From contig NW_022881614.1 of assembly GCF_003369915.1 (NCBI RefSeq), positions 22,484,336-22,548,335 on the forward strand: a DNA stretch of 64,000 nt, given 5' to 3'. Shown one piece after another: positions 1 to 9,721 of the stretch. The notes under the pieces are model-generated. The model saw only the letters and a list, made by a program, of their open reading frames with translations. It was not told the DNA's origin and searched no databases. Each line of letters begins with the position of its first letter. Positions within the stretch are counted from its first letter, which is position 1. The stretch comes from Drosophila miranda (taxonomy: Eukaryota; Arthropoda; Insecta; Diptera; Drosophilidae). A program made the position numbers and the translations under genes.

Positions 1-199
1 TGCTCATAAGAATCTCAAAAGCATTCCTAGGTCCCAAGCATGCTTCATAATGACTATCAAACTCTATTAAGTCGATGGACTTAGAGCAAAGATCACACAC
101 CACATTATTACGATAATCAGAGCATCTCTCATAATGAGATAGAAACTCTGAAAAGTCAACGGACTTATCACACATGTTGCACTTAACTTTTGATGCCAT
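1..199 (-). CDS. Start of an ORF with two CxxC...HxxxxC zinc-finger-like units, runs off the window
   Basis: Read leftwards from an ATG at 199-197, the frame stays open for 66 codons to the window edge. Two similar units of about 20 residues are visible: C-N-M-C followed by S-H-Y-E-R-C, then C-D-L-C followed by S-H-Y-E-A-C. That spacing would fit a pair of small C2HC zinc-binding knuckles. A long T tract (A-rich on the coding strand) lies directly upstream of the ATG. I do not recognise the family. An N-terminus of a large mobile-element protein (for example a Maverick/Polinton-type protein) is possible but is a guess, because only the first 66 residues are visible. Confidence 0.4.
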   Translation of the reverse strand, partial: MASKVKCNMCDKSVDFSEFLSHYERCSDYRNNVVCDLCSKSIDLIEFDSHYEACLGPRNAFEILMS

Positions 200-660
200 T
201 TTAAGTTTTTTTTTTTTTTTTTTTTTTTTTTTTGTATCGAACTAACCACTTTCACTATTGAAATAGGACTAAGGGTTTCCTTTTTAAATGGTATCTTTTT
301 AGCCCCCCAAACACCTTCTTAATCTTTTATATCCAAAACAACAGTACCTGCTCACAAACCTGTTTCAAACGATTCCTACTGGGTCAATCTAATAATATGA
401 GGGAAAGGTTACAACCTCTATTCTACCTGAAATCCACTTATTCTTTTTATGTAATCCTCACTTGGAAGAAACCTGTTTCAAACGAATCCTATGATTCTCT
501 TGTAATAAGAGGAAGAGAAATTCAACCAATCAAAAGTAAAACAGCAAACATTTAAAATAAATAGTGGTTAAATGAGTTATATTTATTATATGCATATGTT
601 TATATTATTTTTAGAAAAATACATAAAATATTCTTATTATATAAATATGTATTCGTATTA
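200..660. other. AT-rich spacer, no gene seen
   Basis: Holds a poly-T tract near 207-232 and AT-rich sequence. A short phrase (acctgtttcaaacg) occurs twice, near 357 and 470. No splice-consistent coding was found. Confidence 0.4.
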
Positions 661-885
661 TTAAAATTTCGCCTCAGCTAATTTTACCGCAGCAATTAAG
701 TCATCATCATCTTCATCCCGAAGTAGTTCCTGGAGTTGAGATCTTTTATCATCATCCTGACTATCTACTAAATCGAAAATGTTGTCATCATCCGGGAAAA
801 TGTATGATGGATTATCATTATTAGGCGTTGCATTCCTTGGGTCATCGTCGTCATCATCCCATTTAATGTCACTTAACCAGGTCAA
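661..885 (-). CDS. Small acidic ORF, 74 residues, unassigned
   Basis: An ATG at 885 opens a 74-residue frame that stops at 661. It is very rich in aspartate, with runs of five or six Asp near residues 10-15 and near the C-terminus, where it ends DLIAAVKLAEAKF. No membrane segment or catalytic motif is visible. It is on the same strand as the zinc-knuckle ORF at 1-199 and about 460 bases upstream of it, so both could belong to one mobile element or be two exons of one gene. Acidic tails of this kind occur in histone-binding and viral or transposon proteins, but I cannot assign it. It could also be a chance ORF. Confidence 0.3.
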   Translation of the reverse strand: MTWLSDIKWDDDDDDPRNATPNNDNPSYIFPDDDNIFDLVDSQDDDKRSQLQELLRDEDDDDLIAAVKLAEAKF

Positions 886-1317
886 GTTGCTCTCGAGATA
901 GGTTTGGGTCTTAATCCCAAAAATTAAGCACAGGTCTACGGAGCTCGGCTGAGAGTCCAGATTTATGGTTGATTCCGGTTGGCATTTTGCTATGGGACAG
1001 TGTTAGGTACACAAAGGAGGAATATAAATTATAGAGAAAGTAGAAAGGTTCAAGGGCATCGAATCCGTTTTTCAGGAAACACTTAAAAAATACATCTAAA
1101 CTATCACATTAGATTCATTGCAAAGGGATGACCTACCTGTTTGAGGGTTGTTTGAGTCGCAACACGGGACCAATCGTAAAAACAGGTTCATTGACAGTAA
1201 GAGGGAGGAGAGAGAATATAAATGAGCGAAGGATCGATTTGAGAGGATTTTACATGGTTGAGAAACAGGATTGAGATCGAAGTTAGTTCACATTATCACC
1301 GATAGGTGGCGCCACCA
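886..1317. other. Unassigned non-coding stretch
   Basis: No convincing ORF or repeat. It contains a 12-base palindrome GGTGGCGCCACC near 1305, just before the inverted-repeat element that starts at 1318. Confidence 0.3.
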
Positions 1318-1714
1318 AGTAGTAAAGGATAAGAGACGGCCGTATATTTAATATAAGTAGCTTTAATTAATTTTTATGTCTTCCTATTATAATTTTATTC
1401 TTTGTGTGCTCCTGTATATATCTCCATTAATTTGTGTTCTCTTACCATTCAACCCTCTATACTTATAAAATATCCTATAAGTATTTATTTAACTTGACCA
1501 GTTAATAACATAGCAGAAATTGTTTCCCAATTCAATGTTAATAAAATATCTTATAAGTATTTATTTAACATGATCACGTAATAACATAGCAATATGATGC
1601 ACATTTACATTTAACATGTTGCCAAGCTGCACATTCTTAAGCATATGTTGCTGCAGCATGTTGCGAATTTGGTAATTCAGTCTAAAATATGACCGTCCCT
1701 TATCCTTTACTACT
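1318..1714. mobile_element. Short element with about 30-base imperfect terminal inverted repeats
   Basis: The left end (1318-1347) begins AGTAGTAAAGGATAAG. The reverse complement of the right end (1685-1714) begins with the same 16 bases, and similarity continues for about 30 bases with a few mismatches. The 397-base interior is AT-rich and non-coding. It contains a direct repeat of about 50 bases (near 1458-1510 and 1541-1590, sharing tataagtatttatttaac). No clear target-site duplication was found. The right end lies exactly where homology to the second copy of the gene pair begins (1715). It could be a DNA-transposon MITE, or a solo LTR, since it has AGT...ACT ends. Confidence 0.5.
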
Positions 1715-1850
1715 CCTGTTATTTGGTTGTGGTGCAAACGCCAACGGTGGAATGAAGAATGGCAGGAACATTTTTCGTGCAGTTTTCAGCTAATGACAAG
1801 ACGGTTCGGATGTACCCAAACGAATTCTGACGTTCTCTGTCCATTTGCAG

Positions 1851-4804
1851 CTTTGATGCCGACTTTGGCTGGAATCGATCCTTCTCCGAACCCGATCTTT
1901 CTGTCAACCAGAAGCAGGGTGATCTCAGACGGTTCACCATCAAGCATCCGCACGAGTACATAGCCATCGATGATCTAAAGTACTTTCGCCACCGCCAGCC
2001 CGACCAGTTACACACCCAGAGCAACGTCTGTCTCTACAATAGCGTTGAGCCCGTACTGTCCTTCGGCTCGCTAAAGTCAGAGTACTGCCGGCAGTACCAC
2101 AGCCACGGCATTACCGGCCAATCCAGCCAAAGGTCATTGCTGAGGCGCGCGACATCGCTGCATCTGGAGGGATTCATGCATCTGCTGACGGAAAGCCAGG
2201 AAAAATATCACTGGTACACCCCCGAAGATCTGAAATTGTGAGTGCAACTAGTACAGATTTTGTTAGACAAGGTCCCCGAATATATACATATATTGGTATA
2301 TTTCAGTTTTCGTTGCTATCCCGTCCGCAATCCAGAGAACCTGCAGCTGGGCGGCGACGCCGATGGCGAGAACAACATGAACGAGCGGGAACGTTGTGAG
2401 TTGCTGCGGACACCGCAACTCTACATTTATACCCGATACTTAGTCAGTATGGCTCTCCTTCGGCAGACGCCGCTAATATTAAACGAAAATCAGTCTGAGC
2501 GTGACGTCGGTGGCTGCGTAGCCACTGCAAATTGATTTGTTCCTATTGGCTATAAAAATGATCTGATCTGATCCAGATTCAGCAATCTCATAGATATGGT
2601 CATTATCTATGATTCTGCGTTTTTAGTTTTCTCGAATGTGCAATATTGTAGATGCAACAGATTTTCGTTTTTTGTGGAGGCGGAAGGGGGTGGGGCGAAA
2701 TTCTGAGATATACGTTTTATAGTGAGATCTAACAGAAGTGCGGATACCAAATTTGGTTACTCTAGCCTTAATAGTCTTTGAGATTTGTGGATGCCCCAGA
2801 TTTTCGTCCTTTGCGGGGGCGGAAGGGGGTGTGGCGAAATTTGGACACGAAACGGTCAAGGTCCGATATCACAGGGGTGTGGATACCAAATTTGGTTGCT
2901 CTAGCTCTTATGGGTTCTGAGATCCTTGAACTCATAATTTGCAATTGGCAAAACCGACCATGAAACCTGTGTGTTAGAGAGAGATAGGGCGAGAAAAAAT
3001 GAAATTGTTTTCTTGATGCTGGCTATAATAATAATACGATCCAATTCAGATTCTGCAGTCTAAAAGATATGGGCATTCTCTACGATTCTGCGTTTTTGGT
3101 TTTATCGTATCTTTAAAAATGTGGATGCCACAGATTTTCGTCCTTTGTGGGGGCGGAAGTGGGCGGGGCGAAGTTTTGAAATATTTTTGTAGCAGTGACA
3201 TATCACAGAAGTCTGGATCCAAAACATCGTTGCTCTAGCTCTTATAGTCTTTGAGCACTAGGCGCTGAAGGGGACGGACAGACGGACAGACGGACGGACG
3301 GACGGACAGACCGACAGACAGACAGGGCTCAATCGACTCGGCTATTGATGCTGATCAAGAATATATATACTTTATGGGGTCGGAAACGATTCCTTCTGGA
3401 CGTTACACACATCCACTTTTACCACAAATCTAATATACCCCAATACTCATTTTGAGTATCGGGTATAAAAACTCCTCCTATCTGATGGCGCCCATGGTGG
3501 ACGCCGGCACAAAGATACTGCCACGTGAAGTGTTCCTCGGGGAGGGCGAGGCAGCATCCAGCAGGAATCAGGTGCACAACAGCTTGGCCTCCGACAAGTT
3601 CAAGCGCGATGTGGCCGCCCTGGAGCAGCAGAGATGTCACCTACAGATGCGCGCCCAGGCCGTGGACCAGCAGCCAGAACCGTCAGAGTACAAGCGACAG
3701 TTTGTCCAGCAGTTTCCGGAAAAAGCCCACTCCATACCGCAGATAAGTAACATCAAGATCCAAGCCGACTTTGTGGCTGTACCGGAGTACAAGGACAGCT
3801 TCAAGATGTACGCCAACTACTCGAAGAGCGCGCCCATCAAGAAGGACGATAATCTGCGCGTCTCCGGTTCGGAGCGGGGAAGCGATATCAGGACAGGACT
3901 GCCCGGCCATGGCCACAGCCATGCTCCCGATGTGCCAGAGTATCGCGACAAATTCATCGACCCACCCAAGCACATGGCCAAAGAGAAATCACTCAAGACG
4001 GACGATCACCTGCGGCCTCGGGGCGAGTTCACCCGAGAGATTCCAGAGTATCACGAGAGCTTCCGAGACCCGCAAATCACCGAGATGCCCGAGCGGGGCA
4101 AGGCACGGGAGCCGTTTCTGCGCTTGAGGGGCAAAATCGAATTTAATCCCGAGTATCGAAACAATTACCTGGATTTTCCACGCTCCCGGCCAGTTGTACA
4201 TAAGCCGGCCTCCTCCTTCCGGCTGCCACACTCGGGCGTCCACAAAGTCCAGCCCAACGTCAGCAACGGCTCCTCCTCCGACAAGCACTATCAGGAAGAT
4301 CCCGAGCCTGCCACCTGCACCACAGTGCCGCCATCGGAGATGGTCGCAACGCCAGAGTATAGGCGGGCCCAGTATAATTATCAGCTGCGTGAACGGCCTC
4401 GGGAATACGACGTCGTGGGCAATCTTCGCAAGAGTTCGGAATCATCGCTGGAAGTGCGTCTACCACAGCCGCTGCAGCTCATCTCCCACAAGCGAAGGAC
4501 TTCGCGCCAACGTCTGGTGAAGGAGCCGCAGCCAGTGACCTCCAGCTTTGAGGATGTGGGTGGCAACGAGGCCAAGAAACCCGCTCGATACGGCAGACGA
4601 TCTTCCGTAATGCAAAATGCGCTCAATTGCCGCGAGAAATCGTCAATCGTCGAAGGCAATCCCAAGTACGCCGCCGCGGGCTGTCGGCGGGCCAAACATA
4701 ATAATGGGAGCCAGAAGGATCAGCAGGGATCGGGATCCTTTGTGGTGCTCGACGAGCCGGGCAAGCCTTCCAATTGGATGAAGAAGACCTGGTACGATTC
4801 CTAG
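1851..4804 (+). pseudogene. PEY-repeat protein, truncated copy A, split by a Helitron
   Basis: This is a partial copy of the gene at 31697-34972. It retains the second coding exon (1851-2237) and the third (2307-4804), with the same splice sites as the intact copy. The exon encoding MALAYDWKSND is absent, because the duplicated block starts in the intron. A minus-oriented Helitron (2382-3467) lies inside exon 3 after the codons for GENNMN and introduces stops. Downstream of it the frame reopens for about 445 residues and could start inside the Helitron tail. Individual changes relative to the intact copy include Cys to Ser, Asp to Val and Trp to Arg substitutions. It is presumably non-functional, although a C-terminal product from 3452 onward cannot be excluded. 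Confidence 0.85.
2382..3467 (-). mobile_element. Obscura-group Helitron (SGM/ISY/DINE-1 type), minus orientation
   Basis: Comparison with the intact copy at 33633 defines the insertion: host sequence ...aacatgaa is followed by the element, then ...aactcctcc. The element's 5' end (TATACCCGATAC) is at 3467 and its 3' end (CCTCG type) at 2382. It is non-coding. It carries the family's (GTCC/GTCT)n tract near 3270-3320 and three related internal modules around the phrase ggacgaaaatctg. There is no target-site duplication, as expected for Helitrons. Confidence 0.88.
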
Positions 4805-5184
4805 GCCCAGTAATCGACACCTAAATACGAGTATTCTATTTATAATCTCCCAAATTCTAAAGAAATAAATACAATTAAATGAAAAATTTAAGTGGTCTGC
4901 TTTTAGTCTGATTTGGAATGGGAAATCTTTTGCGATTCTGCATAAGAACGTAAACAAACTGAGGCGTTCTCACCACAAAAATGAAAAAAATTATCTAATC
5001 TTGGTCCCAGCCCTACCCACTGATAACCATTACGATGAGAGAGGCGGTTACTCATAGTCTGCTTGGTGTCAGAACGCATTTCACCAGCTAAAGACGTAAG
5101 GAACGATTCGCTTCCGCACAAAATCTAAGGGGAATCCGCATACTGTAGGTGACATCAACATTGCCATGGAGGCGGGACTTGGTC

Positions 5185-5327
5185 ATGCAGCCAGTCCACC
5201 GCAACATATACTCGGCTACGCCATACGGAGCCGCACACGCATATATGTACTTCTCCTACATAGTGCCCACTTGTCTGGCGCTGCTGGTGTACATTGCACA
5301 GACTGCATCCGATTTGGCCCTCAGCTA
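5185..5327 (+). pseudogene. XK-related protein, 5' fragment (copy A)
   Basis: The first 143 bases of the XK-related coding region, equivalent to 35353-35495, including the first predicted membrane segment. The gene stops abruptly at 5327, where a Mutator-like element begins. All downstream exons are missing, so this fragment cannot make a transporter or scramblase. Confidence 0.85.
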
Positions 5328-5337
5328 GAAGCGGGGT

Positions 5338-5525
5338 AGCGACATATCTCCGACGACATATCTCCGCCGATCCACAAACGACATATCTCCGCGGGAAATT
5401 ATGTCGTTTTAAAGCGACATACCTCCGCGCGGAGATATGTCGTCTCAAAACGTCATAACTCCGCGCGGAGATATGTCGTTTGTGACACGGCGGAGATATG
5501 TCGTTTCGAAACGACTTAAGTCCGC
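5338..5525. repeat. Cluster of CGACATATCTCCG motifs, direct and palindromic
   Basis: About nine exact or near copies of the 13-mer CGACATATCTCCG or its complement lie within 190 bases. Two of them sit back to back as palindromes centred on CCGCGCGG (near 5430 and 5465). This arrangement suits the terminal repeat and transposase-binding region of the Mutator-like element that follows. The copies are not evenly spaced and have no constant spacers. Confidence 0.75.
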
Positions 5526-5691
5526 CAGAAAATAATTAACTAATTTCGCATGTAAAATACACTTATATTTTTTTGACAGCATTTCATTTTATAACATGAT
5601 TTTATTGAAATTAAAAAATGTGCAATAGTCCAAATACACAGAAATCATAATAGCAGTTTTCTTAAATTTTGTCGTTCTTAACTTACACAAG

Positions 5692-6126
5692 TTAATTATA
5701 AATAAAAACATTGCGTATGGCCTCTTCGACTTCTCGGTTGCAACTTGGACATTTTGGCTTTATATTTTCATTTTCTTCCAAGTCGTTTTTTGCTTGGTTG
5801 TGGGCCACAATTTGATCCCAACATGTACCACAAATGTTTACGTGATTGCACGGGCGCAACAACACAGACTTTGGGTTACATAGGCACAAATTGCATGGAT
5901 TCATTTGAACCAATGATTTATCAGATGACTGACTTGAATGAGAAGCATTCGATGAAAGTGACGATGTGGAAGATTTCATATCAGAAGACATTCCAGTTAA
6001 ATTGCTTTCATTGTCCACCCCTTCAAGGAAGTCCTGCTTTGAAAAGCGGTCAGATAAGGAAACAGTGCATGTCAGAAATCCCTGTATATCTATTTCACCT
6101 CTTTCAAAAAGATCCATTGCGTCCAT
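5692..6126 (-). CDS. RING-finger protein, 144 residues, carried by the Mutator-like element
   Basis: The N-terminal two thirds is low-complexity and serine-rich (residues about 45-75). The C-terminus is a RING-HC domain of the IAP/MDM2 type: CNLC near residue 79, then RPCNHVNICGTC, then KCPSCNRE near residue 126, ending close to the C-terminus with a hydrophobic tail (AIRNVFIYN). RING domains of this type act as E3 ubiquitin ligases and often need the tail for dimerisation. The gene lies directly after the transposase stop, separated by a small intron-like gap, on the same strand and inside the same element, so it is probably transposon-encoded and perhaps originally captured from a host gene. 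The frame is intact. Substrate unknown. Confidence 0.65.
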   Translation of the reverse strand: MDAMDLFERGEIDIQGFLTCTVSLSDRFSKQDFLEGVDNESNLTGMSSDMKSSTSSLSSNASHSSQSSDKSLVQMNPCNLCLCNPKSVLLRPCNHVNICGTCWDQIVAHNQAKNDLEENENIKPKCPSCNREVEEAIRNVFIYN

Positions 6127-6321
6127 TATTTTTTTTTAGCGATCCTGAGAACAAAAATAATTAAGCTAACATATTATTTTGAACGATTAACTTAAAATTT
6201 ATTCAACTTACACGTAATTTCTTCTTCTGTGTCTGATTTCCATTACCACCAATTTGAAAGAGTAAAGCAAACTCGCGACTTTTTTCATATTCTGCATCAA
6301 TAAGACATTGAACAAATTTAA

Positions 6322-7760
6322 CGAGGGGGAACGTTGTGAGTTGCTGCGGACACCGCAACTCTACAGTTATACCCGATACTAAGTCAGTATGGCTCTCCTC
6401 CGGCAGACGCCGCTAATATTAAGCGACACGACAAAGAGTGCGTGCGAGAGAGACAGAAAATCAGTCTGACCGTGACGTCGGGCGCTGCGTAGCCAGTGCA
6501 AATTGATTTGTTCCTTTTGGCTATAAAAATGATCTGATCTGATCCAGATTCAGCAATCTGATAGATATGGTCATTATCTATGATTCTGCGTTTTTATACC
6601 CGATACTCAAAATGAGTATTGGGGTATATTAGATTTGTGGTAAAAGTGGATGTGTGTAACGTCCAGAAGGAATCGTTTCCGACCCCATAAAGTATATATA
6701 TTCTTGATCAGCATCAATAGCCGAGTCGATTGAGCCATGTCTGTCTGTCCGTCTGTCCGTCTGTCCGTCCGTCCGTCTGTCCGTCTGTCCGTCCGTCCGT
6801 CTGTCCGTCCCCTTCAGCGCCTAGTGCTCAAAGACTATAAGAGCTAGAGCAACGATGTTTTGGATCCAGACTTCTGTGATATGTTACTGCTACAAAAATA
6901 TTTCAAAACTTCGCCCCGTTGTGGATGCAACAGATTTTCGTCCTTTGTGTGGGCGGAAGGGGGTGGGGTGAAATTTTGAGATATACGTTTTATAGTGAGA
7001 TCTGACAGGAGTGCGGATACTAAATTTGGATACTCTAGCCTTAATAGTCTCTGAGATTTGTGAATATCCCCAGATTTGCATCCTTTGCGGGGGCGGAAGG
7101 GGGTGTGGCGAAATTTTGAAACAAACTCGTCTCGGTCCGATATATAAGGAGTGTGGATACCAAATTTGGTTGCTCTAGCTTTTATAGTCTCTGAGATCTA
7201 GGCGCTAATGTTTTACTCTAAGCAAAGCCGGCTATGCTACGTGTGTGTTAGAGAGAGATAGGGCGAGAAAAAATGAAATTGTTTTCTTGATGCTGGCTAT
7301 AATAATAATACGATCCAATTCAGATTCTGCAGTCTAAAAGATATGGGCATTCTCTACGATTCTGCGTTTTTGGTTTTATCGTATCTTTAAAAATGTGGAT
7401 GCCACAGATTTTCGTCCTTTGTGGGGGCAGAAGTGGGCGGGACGAAGTTTTGAAATATTTTTGTAGCAGTGACATATCACAGAAGTCTGGATCCAAAACA
7501 TCGTTGCGCTAGCTCTTATAGTCTTTGAGCACTAGGCGCTGAAGGGACGGACAGACGGACAGACGGACGGACGGACAGACGGACGGACGGACAGACGGAC
7601 AGACGGACAGACAGACATGGCTCAATCGACTCGGCTATTGATGCTGATCAAGAATATATATACTTTATGGGGTCGGAAACGATTCCTTCTGGACGTTACA
7701 CACATCCACTTTTACCACAAATCTAATATACCCCAATAATCATTTTGAGTATCGGGTATA
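6322..7760 (-). mobile_element. Helitron, minus orientation, carrying a nested second Helitron
   Basis: It begins with the CGAGGGGGAACG 3' end at 6322 and finishes with GGGTATA at 7760, inserted in the last exon of the Mutator-like transposase. At 1.44 kb it is longer than the others because a plus-oriented fragment of the same family is inserted at 6595. It includes the GA-rich motif AGAGAGAGATAGGGCGAG at 7250-7267. Confidence 0.85.
6595..6918 (+). mobile_element. Nested 5' fragment of the same Helitron family
   Basis: A plus-oriented TATACCCGATAC start at 6595 runs through the (GTCC)n tract and stops at the gcgcccc-type module near 6918, where the outer element resumes. Relative to the copy at 2382-3467, a short piece of the outer element is missing at the junction, so insertion was accompanied or followed by deletion. 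Confidence 0.75.
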
Positions 7761-8897
7761 AAAAAGTGCCTATTTGCTCGAATTTTATTTCCCAAACTCA
7801 AATTATAAGCTTCTACTGAGATCGTGGTTCTAGTTGACCTCTTAAACACGGATATGCTTTTTGGTCCCTCCTATAAAATTAGGGTTAAAAATTAATAAGT
7901 AAAATACAACTCAATTATTAAACAATAAATAAAATATACCTTTTTAAGCCACTGTCTATTAAAATATTTTAAAAATGGAGAAAACAGCTTCTTATTTAAG
8001 TTTATTGCTTCGCCTTTTAGAAGGTTAAATGCTTCGACAATTTTGCTTTCTGGTAAAAGCGGCAAGTGCAAAAATTTCATAAATAGCATGTAAGCTTTCT
8101 TATTGCATTTCAGCGTATTTTCAAAACCACTCGATTTTTCTTGCATGCTTGAGTAAAATGAAACCAACAGGCGTAAAAATTCATGTTGGGATGCAGACCT
8201 TTTAACGCGTTACGCATTGCCTTTTCGTAATCTGATATAAAGGATGCTCCTTTAAGGCAGCAAATGTTCGAGTCTATATATGTGAATAAGTGCTGATAAC
8301 AAAGCTCCGTTTTGCGAGTCATCAAAACAAAAACAAAAGGGGTTCTCTAATTAAAAAAAATTTTTGATTAGAGTTAGTAAATAAAGTGTAGCATAAGAAG
8401 AAATTTACCTTCTGCAAATATTTAATATAAATTATTAAAAGTTGCTTAAAATCTCCAAAAGGGCACACTTTAAATGTAGCATCAATTAAATAATGCCTAT
8501 TATGCTCCGGAATGTTGGCTTGCATTAAGGGTATTACCTTGTCTGATGAAAATATGCAATAAGCAAACGAGCTCGATGCGTACACTTTTTTATAGAACTG
8601 ATTTGCAGTATTACCCTTGGTTATTCCAAAACGGTTCATAATATTTTCGTCTTGAAAAGCTTCCAGAACATTCTCTGCAGAAGATGGAGGCTTTGGCAAG
8701 AAAGGCTGTCTTTTTCTTTGCAAAGTGCGTTTGACAGAGTCATAATTTATTTCAATCTCCGCTTCACCTTTTGTTTTCCTAATTAATTGAATAGAAAAAT
8801 AATACATCAGTCTGTGTGCATTTCTTGTCTGCACGCATGCACATACATACATGTACACCTACATATGTACATATGTACATCAGGGGACGGCACGGCC

Positions 8898-9368
8898 CAT
8901 GATGCAATTATACAAGGTGGTCTCGTCGGGAGCCGAAGTTCGTTCGTGTTGTCCCTTATCGTCAGTGCATGCTTGCTTGTTGATGATGAAGGTTGTTCAC
9001 GGACGAATTTTTTGATATATTCTTAACCCTTATGTCCCGACAACAACAAAATTATAAAAAGCATATCAAAAAAATACCACAGAATTAGAAGTAATCTTTA
9101 TATATTATGTAAAAGAACATTTTAATATAACTAAAAATGTTGAAGAAAAATTATTAATGGCTGCATAAAATTTAAATATTAATATATCAGTAAAATCATT
9201 TTATTTTAAAATTTTAAAACCCACGGGCCTGTTAAGGGTTAATCAACATCAACATATACCGTCTCACTCACACTCACTATACTATGTGCCCTTCACTCGC
9301 ACTTATTGCTAGCATACGTTAAGGGACTAACTTTTGCCGACGATACCACCTTGTATAATTGCATCATG
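8898..9368. mobile_element. P-element-related MITE with 8-base target duplication
   Basis: The left end starts CATGATGCAATTATACAAGG, closely resembling the canonical 31-base P-element terminal repeat, and continues GGTGGTCTCGTCG. The right end is its inverted copy, ending in gcatcatg. It is flanked by the perfect 8-base duplication GCACGGCC at 8890-8897 and 9369-9376. The interior has no transposase, so it is non-autonomous. About 216 of its 471 bases are a second, nested element (9027-9238). Confidence 0.9.
9027..9238. mobile_element. piggyBac-like MITE nested in the P MITE
   Basis: It is bounded by TTAA on both sides (9023-9026 and 9239-9242). The inner ends read CCCTTATGTCCCG on the left and, as the reverse complement, CCCTTAACAGGCCCG on the right. 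TTAA target duplications and CCC-starting ends are hallmarks of piggyBac elements. The interior is about 80 percent A+T and non-coding. Confidence 0.65.
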
Positions 9369-9376
9369 GCACGGCC

Positions 9377-9687
9377 AATGCTCGCAGACGGACTTCGAAA
9401 CGAGCATTTACCGGTCAAAAACCGAGCGACGACCAAAGTCTCGCAAACGGACTTAAAGCGGACATGATTCGCAAGAAACACCGGATCACGTATGTAATAG
9501 AACATGAACGATCATGTCAAACTGCGACCCGGCACAACGCGTTTGTAACAGTGGTCGGCAGCAACACAATAATACTTTTTGTTTTAGTTTGACTTCTGTC
9601 AACGCACACAAACGCAATGTAATGTGTGCGTGCCGACCGCTGAAGTACCCTGCAGTACGGGTCATTAATGACTCAGCTGCTGAGTCA
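9377..9687. other. Unassigned sequence between transposons
   Basis: No gene recognised. It may be remaining 5' sequence of the Mutator-like element or older host DNA; nothing here decides this. A palindromic phrase actcagctgctgagt lies just before the Tc1-like MITE. Confidence 0.3.
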
Positions 9688-9721
9688 TATAGTGCCTCAC
9701 AGCTTAAATGAGCCAGAGCAC

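Larger units (their letters stand above)
1715..5327 (+). repeat. Segmental duplication, copy A (partner 32970-35495)
   Basis: From cctgttatttgg at 1715 to ctcagcta at 5327 the sequence matches 32970-35495 with only scattered single-base differences, apart from a 1.1 kb Helitron insertion in copy A. The duplicated block starts inside intron 1 of the PEY-repeat gene and ends inside exon 1 of the XK-related gene. Copy A therefore lacks the first coding exon of one gene and almost all of the other. Both edges abut transposon ends: the inverted-repeat element on the left and the Mutator-like element on the right. Confidence 0.92.
6155..8858 (-). pseudogene. MULE-type transposase, interrupted by Helitrons
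   Basis: Several exons read leftwards. 8858-8420 contains RNRFGITK-like sequence and the start of the MULE catalytic region (YLIDATFKVCPFGDF, with the first Asp). 8325-8180 holds SDYEKAMRNALKGLHPNM followed by CWFHFTQA, the expected second acidic block and CxxH region. 8167-7930 is helical. A last part (about 7840-7762, then 6321-6210 beyond the Helitron) reads TISVEAYNLSLG then FVQCLIDAEYEKSREFA. The nested Helitrons fall between the residues HF and KFVQC. A cut-and-paste transposase of the Mutator superfamily is the best fit. The FLYWCH or DNA-binding N-terminus is not seen. It is non-functional as it stands. Confidence 0.7.
5328..8889 (-). mobile_element. Mutator-like (MULE) DNA transposon, interrupted, one end found
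   Basis: The left end shows a cluster of the 13-mer CGACATATCTCCG in both orientations. On the minus strand follow a transposase with recognisable MULE features and, after it, a RING-finger ORF. A nested pair of Helitrons splits the transposase (6322-7760). No matching inverted terminal repeat with the 13-mer was found on the right, so the 5' part of the transposase and the other end are missing or were displaced. The right limit given is only where the P-element target duplication starts. Confidence 0.65.

Noticed and set aside
2242-2535. Short ORFs reading through Helitron sequence (also 2738, 6890, 12086, 15370, 19045, 52832)
   Set aside because: The Helitron is non-coding. The same reading recurs in each copy with stops in different places, and joins host exons only by chance.
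5338-5525. CRISPR-like array
   Set aside because: The repeats are 13 bases long, irregularly spaced and in both orientations, without unique spacers, and this is animal DNA.
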